Assembly: GCA_019693395.1 (NCBI GenBank) | Contig: JAAMXP010001790.1 | Span: 1-28,404, forward strand | DNA length: 28,404 nucleotides | Origin: Ettlia oleoabundans | Taxonomy: Eukaryota > Chlorophyta > Chlorophyceae > Chlamydomonadales | Reading direction: 5' to 3' | Shown: positions 18,106-28,253 of the stretch, one piece after another | Layout: each line of letters opens with the position of its first letter | Numbering within the stretch: the stretch's first letter is position 1 | Translations under genes and position numbers: made by a program | Notes under the pieces: model-generated | Database searches by the model: none | What the model was told of the DNA's origin: nothing | Seen by the model: only the letters and a program-made list of their open reading frames with translations

Positions 18106-19431
18106 TTATCCCCGCATCTTCCCCATGGGACGGATGTGCAGCTTCGGCTTGAGCGTGCACAGCACGCGCGGCAGCGCGCACAGCGCTGCATAAAGAGCGC
18201 CACCAACTGGCAGCACCTCCACCACCAGTACCACGTCTGGAGACTGCAGGTCAACCGCAGCATGCATGTCGTGCTGCTCTCGCAGCGCCTGCTCGAATCC
18301 GCTGGCCAGGGCAGCGATGATGGCTCCGCGGTCAAGCAGGTCCACTGCACTGGTGGGGTTGGCAATTGGAGGGGCTGATGCAGCACTGCCTGCAGCGGGC
18401 GCCCCTGCTGCCTGCCCACCAGCTGCATCTTCGCCGTCGTCCGCCGCTGTCTCTTTACGCGCCGCCTCCGCAACAGATGCCGTTGCTGGTGCTTTCGCCG
18501 CCGCCGCAGAAGCGGGTACAGCAGCTGGGTTGGGTGCACCAGCCTGTGGGAGGGGGCGATGCTTGATAGCAATGCCAAACCTAACCTTGCACTTCTGGTT
18601 GGCACTAGCTGTTTCATCCCCACCAACTGCAGTGGTCAGTTGCAGTCCATTCTTCGCCTCTATGCTGCCATCTTTTGATAGTGGGAGGTCATAAGCTGCA
18701 ACTACTGCTGCAAGGCGTCCACCAGCAGCCCGCAGAGCCGGTCGCTCCAGCCGACACGTGGCCTGCACGAATATGATGCGCTGCACATGCTGCAGTCGCG
18801 CCAGCCTGCCGCCCTCGACGTCAGCCAGCATCGTGGCTGCAACCTGCTGAACCAGCAGCGCGGACAGTAGCGCAGTGTCTGTGCTGGCGTTGGCGCTATC
18901 TGTGGCTTGGTCGGCGGCAAGCTCGAATGCCACCACGCCGCGGCACGCAACCTTGACTGCAGCCAGGCTGGCAGCCTTGTCCTCCCCCCGCCCTACTGTC
19001 CCACCACTGCACTGCTTTTAAGTAGCTGGTCACCAACGGACCTGCTTCCTTGCGGGCCGAGTTTTCCCTGCCATGGCAGCGCGAGTGACGAGACAGTGGG
19101 GATGGGGGGAAAGAGGTGATGGGCCACTCCACCTCTACAAGCCACAGGTGAGCAGGAAGCCAGTGATGCCGGTGGCCAGCTCCTTCACTGCGCCATAATC
19201 AAACCTTCCCCCAGCTGCGGGGCCGCCACTGTCACCCTTGCGCCGCTTGGACGAGGGAGCCCCGTCTTCCCCGGGCAGGCGCCGCCGCATCTCCTGCTCG
19301 GCAAGAGCACGGAGCCTTGCCAACCTGTCATCTTCGACGGCTGCACTGGGACGGACATTGGTGCCCTCTGAATTGAACATGTGCTGCTGGCCGTCCTGAC
19401 TGTCCCCAGCTTGAAGATTGCTCTGCTGCAC
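18106..19431 (-). CDS. THUMP-domain tRNA acetylation adaptor (THUMPD1/TAN1-like)
   Basis: Two exons, 19146-19431 and 18106-18995, are joined across a 150-nt intron and give 391 aa. The N-terminal 70 residues are charged and end in SSKRRKGD, a possible nuclear signal. Next is GITGFLLT (88-95), the start strand of the family (human GILITC). The THUMP half reads HVQRIIFVQATCRLERPALR, then KVRFGIAIKHRP, then LDRGAIIAALASGFEQAL, then VDLQSPDVVLVVEVLP, and finally CTLKPKL. This follows human THUMPD1 from FQIVYKSR through VDLTNPQYTVVVEI. In yeast, Tan1 helps the acetyltransferase Kre33 make ac4C12 in tRNA-Ser and tRNA-Leu; the same role here is inferred. An Ala-rich insertion of about 70 residues splits the THUMP domain. 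The intron donor (ACCT|GTGGCT) replaces the conserved Cys with Leu and may be a few bases off. The start could be Met18 instead. Confidence 0.8.
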
Positions 19432-19650
19432 TGCTAGGGCCCAGGGATGACTGCACCAAACCTGCTGTGTGTGCTGTGCTAGGCGGGACGGGGCGTAGTG
19501 CTGTGCTCAGGCTGAGCCTCAGCGCTGGATCCGCAGGGCCTCGCAGGCCTGACGTGTGAGCATCCGCGCTCAGGGACGTTGCCGACAGTAAAGAGAAGCC
19601 TGACACCACCTGCCTTCAGTCAGCAGTCGACTGTTGGTCAAGGGTGAGGA
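19432..19650. promoter_or_regulatory. Short bidirectional promoter between THUMPD1-like gene and CCDC113
   Basis: Only about 220 nt separate two divergent start codons (minus at 19431, plus at 19651), so both promoters and both 5' UTRs must lie here. I see no distinctive motif. Confidence 0.45.
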
Positions 19651-21111
19651 ATGGCAGACAACCAGCGGCTGGAGGAGCAGGTGGCCCTGCTGGAGCTGGA
19701 GAATGACTTTTTCCGCAAGTTTTTGACTTCGCGGGGCGTCACAATCAATCCCGCCCCTGCCGTTGCCACCGCCGCCCACTGCGCCACGCCCAACCGGCTG
19801 CTGCTGGTGGAGCTGCTAGAGCTGTGCACTGTTGAGGCGCAAGTCACTCGCAGACAGGTCGAGAAAGTCAAACTCAGCGGTGAGCTGGAGCTGGCGTGCA
19901 TTCAGTCAGGCATAGCAGACTGCCGCCAACAGGATGCGCGAGAAACGAGGCGGGACGTGGGAGCCCTGCTAGCAGCACTGGGCCTGGCAGACCAGCAGGT
20001 CAGCATGCCATCTGAGACAGCCACCTCGCCACAATCAACAACCGCTGAACCAGCCACACCGACGCCAGCAACAGTCGTTGAGCCAGCCACACCCGAAACG
20101 CAGCAGCCTGGCGACAACAGCGCTGCGGCTAGCACCGACACCGTATGTCAGCTTGAGGCGGCAGCAACAAGCGCTGCGCCTGCTCCCACTTCCAAGCCTG
20201 CGCTGCACCTGCTCAGCGCCAGGCAGTTGGAAAAAGCTGAACTGAATGGTTCAGCAGTTCAGAAAGCTCTAGAAAGCATTCTTGCACGCCATGACACGGC
20301 GGCGGCACGCCTTGAGTACCGCAACACCATGGTGCAGGCAAGCAAGCCAGCAACTGCACCTCTGCTCTCCCTCCCCACTGGCCATCCACTCAACCCTGGC
20401 TGCCCTGCTGCACCTCCCTCAGCCGCTACCTCGCTGTTGACCCCTGACATTGCACCCCCGCGGGCGCCTGCACCTGCACATCCCATGCAGAGTCAGCTGA
20501 GGCGCGTGGAGGGCCAGCTGGCTGCCAAGGAGGCGGCCGGCGGCGACTTCGTGCTTCGCAAGGTCGACTTTGAGACGCTGCGCATTGAGAAGGCGCAGGC
20601 TGAAGAGGAAGTGGCAGCGGCAACCGCAGGCAACATCACCCTCAAGTCGCAAGTGGTGGCGGCGCAGCAGCAGCTGGCAAACCAGCGCAGCCTGCTGGCC
20701 TCAACAGTGTCAGAGGCGGTGCAGCTGCGGCAGCAGATCGCTGTGCGGCAGGGGCAGGGGGAGCAGCAGCTGTCTGATGCCGCCAAGCTCAGGCGGGAGT
20801 GTGAGGGCCTGGAGCGCGAGTGCCAGCAGCTGCGGGAGCATGGCAAGGGTAAGCCTGGCACACAAGGTGGCGGGCATACTGTCAGCAGCGAAGGCGAGCC
20901 AAAGGGCCTGGCGCTTGCTGCTTTAAGCGCTGGTGCGGCTGCTGGGGAGCATGGCGGCACCAGCACCGATGATGGGCGTGGCAGCGGCGAAGCAACCATT
21001 CTGGGTTACATGCGGGTAAAGAATGCATGTGCGGAGATGAGCAAGAAGATTAGCGACTGGCAGCGGAAGCTGAAGGTGCAGTCGGGGCGGCGCAGGGCAG
21101 AATGCGGCTGA
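19651..21111 (+). CDS. CFAP263: CCDC113/CFAP263 ciliary coiled-coil protein
   Basis: A continuous frame of 486 codons becomes 438 aa if the predicted intron at 20849-20992 is removed. The N-terminus (RLEEQVALLELENDFFRKFL) and its following helix match the CCDC113 start. After a Thr/Pro/Ala-rich segment come QLRRVEGQLAAKEAAGGDF, VLRKVDFETLRIEKAQAEEE, AATAGNITLK, and at the end ILGYMRVKNACAEMSKKISD followed by WQRKLKV. The CCDC96/113 domain has the same order (KVDFxQLxIENAQ, LKLxAGxTLxxL, VxxYVRxKAE...LEKKIxxWERKVEI). In ciliates and animals this protein is an axonemal scaffold near radial spoke 3 and the N-DRC. Its presence implies that the organism builds, or once built, cilia. The gene is otherwise intronless, unlike its neighbours. 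The gene-level call is strong; intron removal is the open point. Confidence 0.82.
   Translation: MADNQRLEEQVALLELENDFFRKFLTSRGVTINPAPAVATAAHCATPNRLLLVELLELCTVEAQVTRRQVEKVKLSGELELACIQSGIADCRQQDARETRRDVGALLAALGLADQQVSMPSETATSPQSTTAEPATPTPATVVEPATPETQQPGDNSAAASTDTVCQLEAAATSAAPAPTSKPALHLLSARQLEKAELNGSAVQKALESILARHDTAAARLEYRNTMVQASKPATAPLLSLPTGHPLNPGCPAAPPSAATSLLTPDIAPPRAPAPAHPMQSQLRRVEGQLAAKEAAGGDFVLRKVDFETLRIEKAQAEEEVAAATAGNITLKSQVVAAQQQLANQRSLLASTVSEAVQLRQQIAVRQGQGEQQLSDAAKLRRECEGLERECQQLREHGKGKPGTQGGGHTVSSEGEPKGLALAALSAGAAAGEHGGTSTDDGRGSGEATILGYMRVKNACAEMSKKISDWQRKLKVQSGRRRAECG
20849..20992 (+). other. Probable 144-nt in-frame intron (exitron-like) in CCDC113
   Basis: It starts GTAAGCC after AAGG and ends GGCGAAG. 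It is 48 codons long with no stop, so both retained and spliced forms are translatable. The removed segment is Gly/Ser/Ala-rich and interrupts a coiled coil. Splicing joins LREHGK to ATILGYMRVK, which is contiguous in homologues. Confidence 0.65.
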
Positions 21112-21195
21112 GCCCTGCAGCAGCGCATGCCAGGCACCGGCACCAGCAGCGGAAGAAATGTGAAAGCGAGGAGCAGTGCATGCAAGCAAGAACAT

Positions 21196-21200
21196 TGTAA
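21196..21200 (+). promoter_or_regulatory. TGTAA poly(A) signal of CCDC113
   Basis: It lies 85 nt after the stop codon. Confidence 0.6.
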
Positions 21201-21304
21201 GCAAGAAAGCTGGCATGCGTTGATGCTAACAAACAAGGTTGTGGGTGGGGCTGCCAGGCGGAGCGGAGCAGACATCTCTTAAGGGATTCCAGTCTGGTGG
21301 TGCC

Positions 21305-21309
21305 TTACA
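21305..21309 (-). promoter_or_regulatory. TGTAA poly(A) signal of eIF3i
   Basis: TTACA on the + strand, about 200 nt after the eIF3i stop. Together with the CCDC113 signal it predicts that these convergent transcripts end about 75 nt apart without overlapping. Confidence 0.55.
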
Positions 21310-21506
21310 AGTGCCGCTTGGCAGCGCTACACCAAGCGACGGCCACATGAGAGGCTGCTATGGCTTGATCACACCCTGCAGCGCCAGCAGACAGCATAAG
21401 TTGTTGGGATGTGTGTGCTGCACAGGGGAACGAATGCCGCTGTCAAGCGTGGTGGCATAGCATCGACTAGAGAGCAAACTGTTCACCGCATTTTCAGCTC
21501 AGCAGT

Positions 21507-23845
21507 TCACCTGTCCCAGTTCGTGGTGAAGTAATCTGCAAAAAGACGGAGGGTTGCAAAAACAATAAATGATGCCGTGTTACAACGCACGAGAAGGGGG
21601 AAGTAAGTATATTTCGTTGCCAGCTGCCCACTCAGCAGCAAACCAGTTGTGCTAGCACGACAGCAGGTGCTGCCCCCCTGGACTGACCTGCGTCAAAGTG
21701 GTGCAGCCGCACGTTGCCCTCCTCTGCGCCCGTCACAAATGAGGTGCCATCCGGGCTGAATGCCACGGAGTTGATGGGCGAGAAGTGGCCGCGAGCGTTG
21801 GCAAACTCCTCGCAGAACACCTTGTGGAAGAAGCGGGCCTCAAAGTAGCCGGCCTTGGCAGCGGTGGTGGTCACAGCCGCCGCGTCCTGATCAGGGTGGG
21901 GTGGGGCCAGGACGGATGCGAATCGTGCAAAACCAGAGGGATAAAAACCAAGGGAGAAGCCCATATCGCGCAAAACAGCCCCTCCGTCAAATATCACCGT
22001 CGAAGTGCGCACTGCCAGGCAACTCAACCTTCTAGCAGAAGTGCCTGATGCAGATGTGAAATGCCACAACAAAGGTGTGCCTGTCTACAGCAGTGTGCCT
22101 CTCACATACAGCACAACCCACCCGCTAGAAATTGAAGGAAAAACAGCAAACACCCAGAAGTGGTTTCTTTGAAAGCCCAGCACCCCCATTCCACCTACCT
22201 GTCCTCCGCCAATGAGCACGTGGTCAAAGATGGGGGACAGCGCCGCACTGTTGATGGGCGCAGCGCTCTTGTACTCCTTCAGCACCTCAAATGTCTGCAA
22301 CAAAGAAAAAAAGGGGTGCCCCGAGGAAAGAGAGGCGTGAATAGCAGGAAGTGGTGAAGGGGCTGGAAATCAGGAGGGGTCTCAACTTGGTAGCATAGTT
22401 GGCAGGCTGGAGTGGTTCCTCCCAGGGCAAAGGGCTGTGCACAGGAAAGGCTGGAACTATGTAGCCAACATCGCATAACACACCCTCACCCAAGCCACGG
22501 CACCTTTTGGCAGTCATGATTGGCGCATGGAGCAGCTGCTTACAACGCCTCCCACCCACCCACCTGCGTGTCCACCAGCTTTGCGGTTCTGTCTGTAGAT
22601 GCAGTGATGAAGTGTGTGCCGTCCACCGACATCTGCATGTCTCCAATCTGCTTGTCGTGCAGCTGCGCCTCAGCCACGCACTTGCCCGTCTCCAAATCCC
22701 ACCGCCGCACCATGCCGTCCTCGCTGGAAGACAGCAGGCTGCGGTTGTTCTCTGCCCAGTGCAGGCGGGTGATGCGGCCGCGTGGCCCTGTGAGCCGGAT
22801 CACCTCCTCGGCACTCTGCTCCGCAGTGTCCTGGGCAATGTCAAACACACGGATAGCCGACACCGAATTCATGAAGGGGTCGGTGGAGATGGCCGCCAGC
22901 CGCTCCCCCACTGAGAACTTGGCGGCACGGGCGGGCTCGTTGAAGCGGAAGCGGAACAGCTCGGCGCCGCTCTCCATGCTCCACAGCCGGGCGCTGGAGT
23001 CGCCCGCAGCAGACAGCAGCACCTTGGAATCATCTACAGGGAGGCGGGTGGAGGTAGGAGGGGAGGAAGAGCGTCACAGAGCTGCCGCGGGGATGAAGGG
23101 TGCAGAGCAGCAGGCTGCAATTCAATGCAGGGGCAGCAGACAGCCAGGCAGCAGGCTGCAATTGACGCCAGACTTGCCCAACCGCTGGCAGTCTGGAAAG
23201 CCCAAGGTCTCGTCAAGCTGCGGTGTGGGTGTGTGTCTGCTGCATTGCATGTGCCTCCACCCCCAACAACCCGCGGCACCCCTCCAGCCCGCTCACAGGT
23301 CATGTCGACAGTCCACACCACTCCATTGTGGCCGTCAAAGCTGCCGGCACGCACACCGTTGTCAGTCCACCACAGATTGATTTTGCTATCCTGCACCAAT
23401 ATCCGGAGCGACACACCAGCAATTGCACCAGTCAACAACGCTCCAATTATGCTGCTGCTGAGCTCAAACCACAGGTGGGGCTGGGCAGTCGGGCAGCAAG
23501 CGTCACCTTGCCGCATGTCACTAGGAGGTCACCCTCAGCATTAAACCTGCAACACAAAGGAATTGTGACGACTTGAACTTTGCTTACAGCAGAGGCACCT
23601 GTTTGCCGGGCCAAACTTGAGAAGAGGCGGACAGACTGCTCTGCCGCTCCTGGTGACTCATTGCCGCCCTCCCTGCTCTGTTACAGCGGTAATTGCCTTG
23701 GTATGGCAGTCCCAAGCGACCCTTTTGCGTTTAGACGCTGGTTTTGTCCCACAAAGCCAAAAAGCGGCATGATGGCTCAATGCAGCCAAACTCACAGCAC
23801 ATGATTGACTGGCCGCGTGTGGCCTTGCAGCACATACGGCCTCAT
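21507..23845 (-). CDS. EIF3I: Eukaryotic translation initiation factor 3 subunit i (WD40 propeller)
   Basis: Seven exons: 23796-23845, 23507-23546, 23297-23390, 22564-23033, 22199-22294, 21688-21886 and 21507-21535. They give 325 aa, the same length as human eIF3i. The protein starts [16 protein letters not shown] (human MRPILLQGHERSITQI). It continues [104 protein letters not shown] and [20 protein letters not shown], and ends in [14 protein letters not shown]. These are the WD repeats of eIF3i in order. The subunit forms a mobile module with eIF3b and eIF3g near the mRNA entry side of the 40S subunit and helps scanning. The last exon encodes only nine residues, in the position of the C-terminal eIF3b-contacting tail of the family. 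I see no missing repeat, frameshift or unusual residue. Confidence 0.95.
23108..23163. repeat. Exact 15-nt direct repeat, 41-nt period
   Basis: CAGCAGGCTGCAATT at 23108-23122 and 23149-23163, inside the eIF3i intron at 23034-23296. Confidence 0.85.
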
Positions 23846-24414
23846 CGCCGCTGCTGACTTCTGCTGCCGCCGCTGCTGCTACTGCTGCTGCTACGGTGAG
23901 TGAGCGAGCAAGAACTGCGCCAGGCTAGGAGCTACACAGACGAATGATTGTAGTGTTGATGCAGCATGTGTTTTTGAACGAATGATGCTACCGTTTAGAG
24001 CCAAGCCGCCTCGCAGTACGAGTGTACTTTGCCGGCCGATCGGTGGCAAAACAAGCAGGGCTTTGTAAGATAAACCCACGGTGTGCGATCTTCACAATAC
24101 TGTATTAATCATCATAGGATCATAGGAGTCCGCTAGTTACCCTCTAGATTGAGTGATGATCCGCTGTAAGCAAGCAGACTGGGCGGCTTACTGCTTGACT
24201 GCTTTGCCAAGCGTTACACATGCATATAACGCCGACCCCGGAGAAGCACTCTCTGCTCCGCTGCAAGCAAGCTGATTGCTGGGGCAAACCGCCGCCGCCT
24301 CAGCTTTGCCTTGCCACCCTCACGCTCCTGCCCTTGCCTGCAGAGCCCTCTGCGAAACTAGCATCATTGGAAAGGATTCAGACAGGCCAGCAAGCCCTAG
24401 GCGAGCACGGGGTG
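23846..24414. promoter_or_regulatory. Intergenic between divergent eIF3i and importin-11 genes
   Basis: About 570 nt hold both promoters and 5' UTRs. A CTG/CTA triplet run (about 23868-23892) lies just upstream of the eIF3i ATG, probably in its 5' UTR. A more AT-rich section with ATCATAGGATCATAGGA lies at 24110-24127. No exon is supported. Confidence 0.4.
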
Positions 24415-27400
24415 ATGGCAGCACTGGGTCCTCGTGACCTGCCGGCCGTGTTTGACTGCCTGCGCTCCGCACTCAGCCATGACCCCACCACCCAGAAGCA
24501 GGCCGAGGCAGCCCTGCGCGAGCTGGAGACCCGCACCGGCTTCTGCTCCTGCCTGGCGGTCAGTGAATGCGCGGTCAACTGCTGCCCATTATTTTGATTC
24601 AGCAGCAGTCATGGCAACTGGAAGGAGGCCAAAATTAGTCGCGTCTTGTGCTGCTGGCACAGCTGTGTCTGCTGATCGTTCATGGGTTTGTCGGTGCTGG
24701 ACATCACGTCGTTGGCTGCGAACCACGTTAACATGTGGCCCACTGTGTTGACGTCTCCACGCCATCCACTTGCAGGAGATTCTGGCCAGCAGGGATGCCG
24801 ACCACTCGGCCCGCTGGCTGGCGGCAGTACACTTCAAGAACAGCTGCAACAAATATTGGCGCTCACGCCTGCCAGGGTATGTGCAGTATGCCTGGAAAGC
24901 ATTGTGGTGGGGAAAGACCCTGTTTTTTGGACCCTCTTTACCTGCTACACAACCCAGAGCTGCTGCCTAATCAAAGCTGGGCAGCTGATCGCCCCTGCTT
25001 TCCCAGCCTTTTGCGCCACTTTACCCTCATGTTCATTGCCCAACCTGTGCACGCTACCTGCGCCTCTGTGTCAGTTCCTTGACTGAGGAGGAGAAGGCAC
25101 ACCTGAGGGGGCGCCTGCTGGACTTGGTTGGGCAGCAGGACCAGCAGCTTGCTGTGCAGGTGAGTGGGCTGGGCTGAGGTGTGGGTGGTGGGGTGCTGCT
25201 GGCAAAAGGGACACCGGCAGAGCACCCTCCTGTCTGGGAAGTCTATTGTTGTCAGCATGCAGTCCACCACTGGGTTCCAAAATCACTACAATAACATTAT
25301 TTGAAGGCCAGCTGCATGCCTGCCCGGTCCACCCGCATACGTGCGTGCCTGCATGCCCAAACCTGGCATGACTCTCTTTTGACCATGCCTGCCCGTGATG
25401 TAGGTGGCAGTGGTGTTCTCCAAAGTCGCTCGCTACGACTTCCCCCGGGCCTGGCCCACCTTGTTCTCAGACCTGCTGGCCCGGCTGGCAGCACCCGTCC
25501 AGGATCAGGCACCCAGCCAGCTTGTCCAGCGGCGGGTGCACCTGGTGCTGCACCACATACTCAAGGAGCTGGCGTCCAAGCGCCTGGCGGCGGACCAGCG
25601 CAACTTTGAGCAGGTGAATTGCTAGGTGGGGCATTTGGACACATGTGATCTGCATTTTGTTTGTTTGGTACTGGGCAATGGGCGTGGGATGGACAGGCTG
25701 GCGCTGGGGCTCACTAGAGTGGGTATCTGGCAGTCGGATTGAGAGTTGGTTCGACAACTGCCATGCAGCTGTTAGGTATGGAATCCTTGCACCAATGCTC
25801 TGAAAACCTGCGACATGTGACAAGGCAGTACAGTGACCTTGAATGTTGGCAAACTTGCGAAGAGCCTGCCGGTTTGCACATTGGCTGGCAGGTTACCGCG
25901 TTGCTGCTGGAGCCAACATGGCAGCAGTGGGCAGGTGATACTGCTGCCCTGGCAGCGGAGGTGCCGGCTGCCCTCGAGGCGCCGCTTGCAGCGGCACAGC
26001 AGCTGCTGGTGACATTTGAGCGCTGGCTGCTGCAGCTCAAGGCCCTGAGGCGCATGGTGGTGTTTGGCTTCCCCTCGGACGCCCGCACCCTGGCTGAAGT
26101 GGCGGCAGTCGGCCAGATAGGGCCTCCGCTGCTGCAGACGCTGCACCGCTTTGTGGCGGCACGTGGCGCACGTGCAGCGGCGGCGCAGGGTGGCAGCCCT
26201 CAGCGTAGCCAGGTAGCGGCCATGCTGGATAGGGGCGTACTTAAGCTGCTCAAAACCCTAAGGCAGATACAAGAGGTGCACCCCTGGTGAGTACACGGAC
26301 CCTCTTCTAGCAGCCCCACATGTCTTGGGCTTACGGCTTGTCAGCAGTGGCAGGCCAAGCAGCAAAGCACAGCAGCAAGTGCCAGCCGCAAGGGATTTAC
26401 TTGGGCTGTAGGCAGATGCCAGAGCCAGCCTGCTGCATGGGCTGCCCCAATTTTCCACACTGGAGGCTGCTGGCTTGCCATCATGGTGGCAGCACCAATT
26501 CCTCACCAGCTGCCTGATTGGCTGGGTTCCACCTATTGTTGCAGGAGCTTTCTGCGCAGTGGGCTGCTTGTGCCGTGCCTGGAGTTTTGCTGCAGTCAGG
26601 TGTTGAGCTGGCAGGCCGATGCGGCGCGGGGAAGCAGCGGTGGCAGCCCTGCGGGTCCCGCTGCATCTCAGCAGTTCATCATGCAGTGCCTCTTGTTCAT
26701 CCACGGTGTCCAGCGCTGCAGCTCCTACCGCGGCTCCGCCACCTCCCTATCCCTGCACAGTGGCGCCAGGGGTCAGCTGGATCTGCTGAAAGCGGCGGCA
26801 GCAGAGGCCCAGGCGGCGCTGGCAGCCTTCTGGAGTGAGGCGCGGTTGCATGCCCTGGTGGCCGCCTTGGTGGAGCGCTTGTTCCCCCTTACAGCCCGCG
26901 AACTCGAGGAGTGGCAAGTGGCCTGCCGCATTACCACGCCGCACCGTCAGCAAAGTCTATTTGCAAATACTGTTGCTTGTCCGTCTCTTCTCGCCGGCTG
27001 TTTTGCACAAGATACTTTGCTGTTGCCGGTGCCCACTGCCGCTCGCTGCCTCAGTTCTTGCAAAAGCTGTTCCAGCTGTTACCATTGGCAGCGATGGTCG
27101 TCTTTGGTGTGTGCTCCAATGCTTGTTTCCCCCCTGCAGCCATCCACAGACACCCTTGTCAACTTAGCTGTTCACTGCATTACTGTGCCCCATCCATGCA
27201 GGGAGGACAGCCCCGAGTCTTTCCACCATGAGCAGGAGAATGTGGCCTGGGAGGAGAGCATGCGGGGCTGCGCAGAGAACACGTACCTGGCGCTGTTTGA
27301 GGTGTGCCCACGGACGGGGCAAGGCAGTGCGGGGACGTCGGGGCGGGGCTGAGCTGGTTGCCTAATTGCCTGGCATTGCAGGGTTGCATGCAGCGACGGC

Positions 27401-28253
27401 TTTGCGCTGGCATAAACTTCCCGTTTTGGGGGTTAGATGATTTGAACATAGGGGCACAACATAACCAGAGGCTTGTTGCTACTACCCCCTTACTTGGTGT
27501 GCAGGGCCGCCGAGAGGCTGTGGCTCCGTTGGTGGTGCAGCTCCTGACGGCAGCCAGCGAGGCATGCCCGCCAGGTGCACCAACGCAGCTGACTGCAGCA
27601 GGGGGTCCGGCGCTGCGTGGCGTGCCGCTGCCTGTTGTTGCCAAGGAAGCCGCTTACCAAGCTGTGGCCATAGGAGCGTATGAGCTTCATGACTACCTAG
27701 ATTTCACAGGTGTGTGGGGGGGGGTGTGGGGGGGGGGCGCAGGTGCAGGAAAGGAAGGATTGGAAAGAAGGCAGGCGCAGGACCAGGGGTGCAGTTGGCA
27801 GCAGCTGCAGCAGTCTGTGGTCACCGGCATTGGGGTCAATGGATTGCTGTTTAGGAGCTTTGTGGTGCATTCGATGGGCCAGTGCTATGCCGTGGCCCCT
27901 GGGCACCCGCCCCTCTCACATGCCTCACGCCCATCCTGCTTCCCTGCAAGTCCAGCACGACAACACAAAAGGTTGTTCCCTTTCCCTTCCGCTTCTCAAC
28001 CTGCCTCGGCTGCTCTCCCCTGCCGTGCAGGCTTCCTGCACTCCGCCCTTCTGCCAGAGATGGGCGATCGCAGCGCGGCGGCGCGGCCGCTGCGTCGCCG
28101 TGCCCTTAAGCTTGTCAGCTATTGGGGGGCGCGGCTGAAGCGAGAGGACCGTCCCGCGGTGTACCGCGCGCTGCTGGCTGCCCTGGGGGAGCAGGAGGAC
28201 GCTGCCATGCAGCTGGCGGCGGTGGCCACGCTGCGGGCGCTTGTGGATGACTG
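24415..28253 (+). CDS. IPO11: Importin-11 (importin-beta family), 3' part beyond the window
   Basis: Nine exons are visible: 24415-24558, 24776-24876, 25075-25159, 25404-25613, 25892-26286, 26545-26913, 27202-27301, 27505-27709 and 28031-28253. They encode the first 610 residues of a family of about 1000. The start MAALGPRDLPAVFDCLRSAL leads into ARWLAAVHFKNSCNKYWRSR, SLTEEEKAHLRGRLLDL, VARYDFPRAWPTL, HILKELASKRLAADQRNFEQ, FPLTARELEEW, DSPESFHHEQENVAWEE, KEAAYQAVAIGAYELHDYLD, and PLRRRALKLVSYWGARLK with ALVDDW. Each block has its human importin-11 equivalent (VRWLAVLYFKHGIDRYWRR, LSEEEKTTLRAGLI, RLDCPRQWPELI, TLASKRLAADRKLF, IKDAVYNAVGLAAYELFD, LRRRVIWLIGQWISVKF). It is a Ran-dependent nuclear import receptor; mammalian cargoes include charged E2 enzymes and uL18. 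Position 28254 opens an intron running to the window edge. The exon 6/7 junction uses a GC donor in my model. Confidence 0.9.
26914..27201 (+). other. Probable GC-AG intron in importin-11
   Basis: GAGGAGTG|GCAAGTGG to CCATGCAG|GGAGGAC joins EEW|EDSPESFHHEQ, which keeps the family spacing W-x6-F. The competing GT donor four bases downstream (CAA|GTGGCC) is usable only with a poor acceptor (GCAGGGAG|GAC). It would give WQDSPESF, the same length. Confidence 0.6.
27710..27737 (+). repeat. G-runs at the start of an importin-11 intron
   Basis: The intron at 27710-28030 opens GTGTGTGGGGGGGGG, then TGTGGGGGGGGGC, two long G tracts directly behind the donor. Confidence 0.85.

Noticed and set aside
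19651..19651. Operon-like coupling of the RNA-metabolism genes
   Set aside because: Orientations alternate, each gene has its own TGTAA signal, and spacing is normal. The shared theme looks coincidental.
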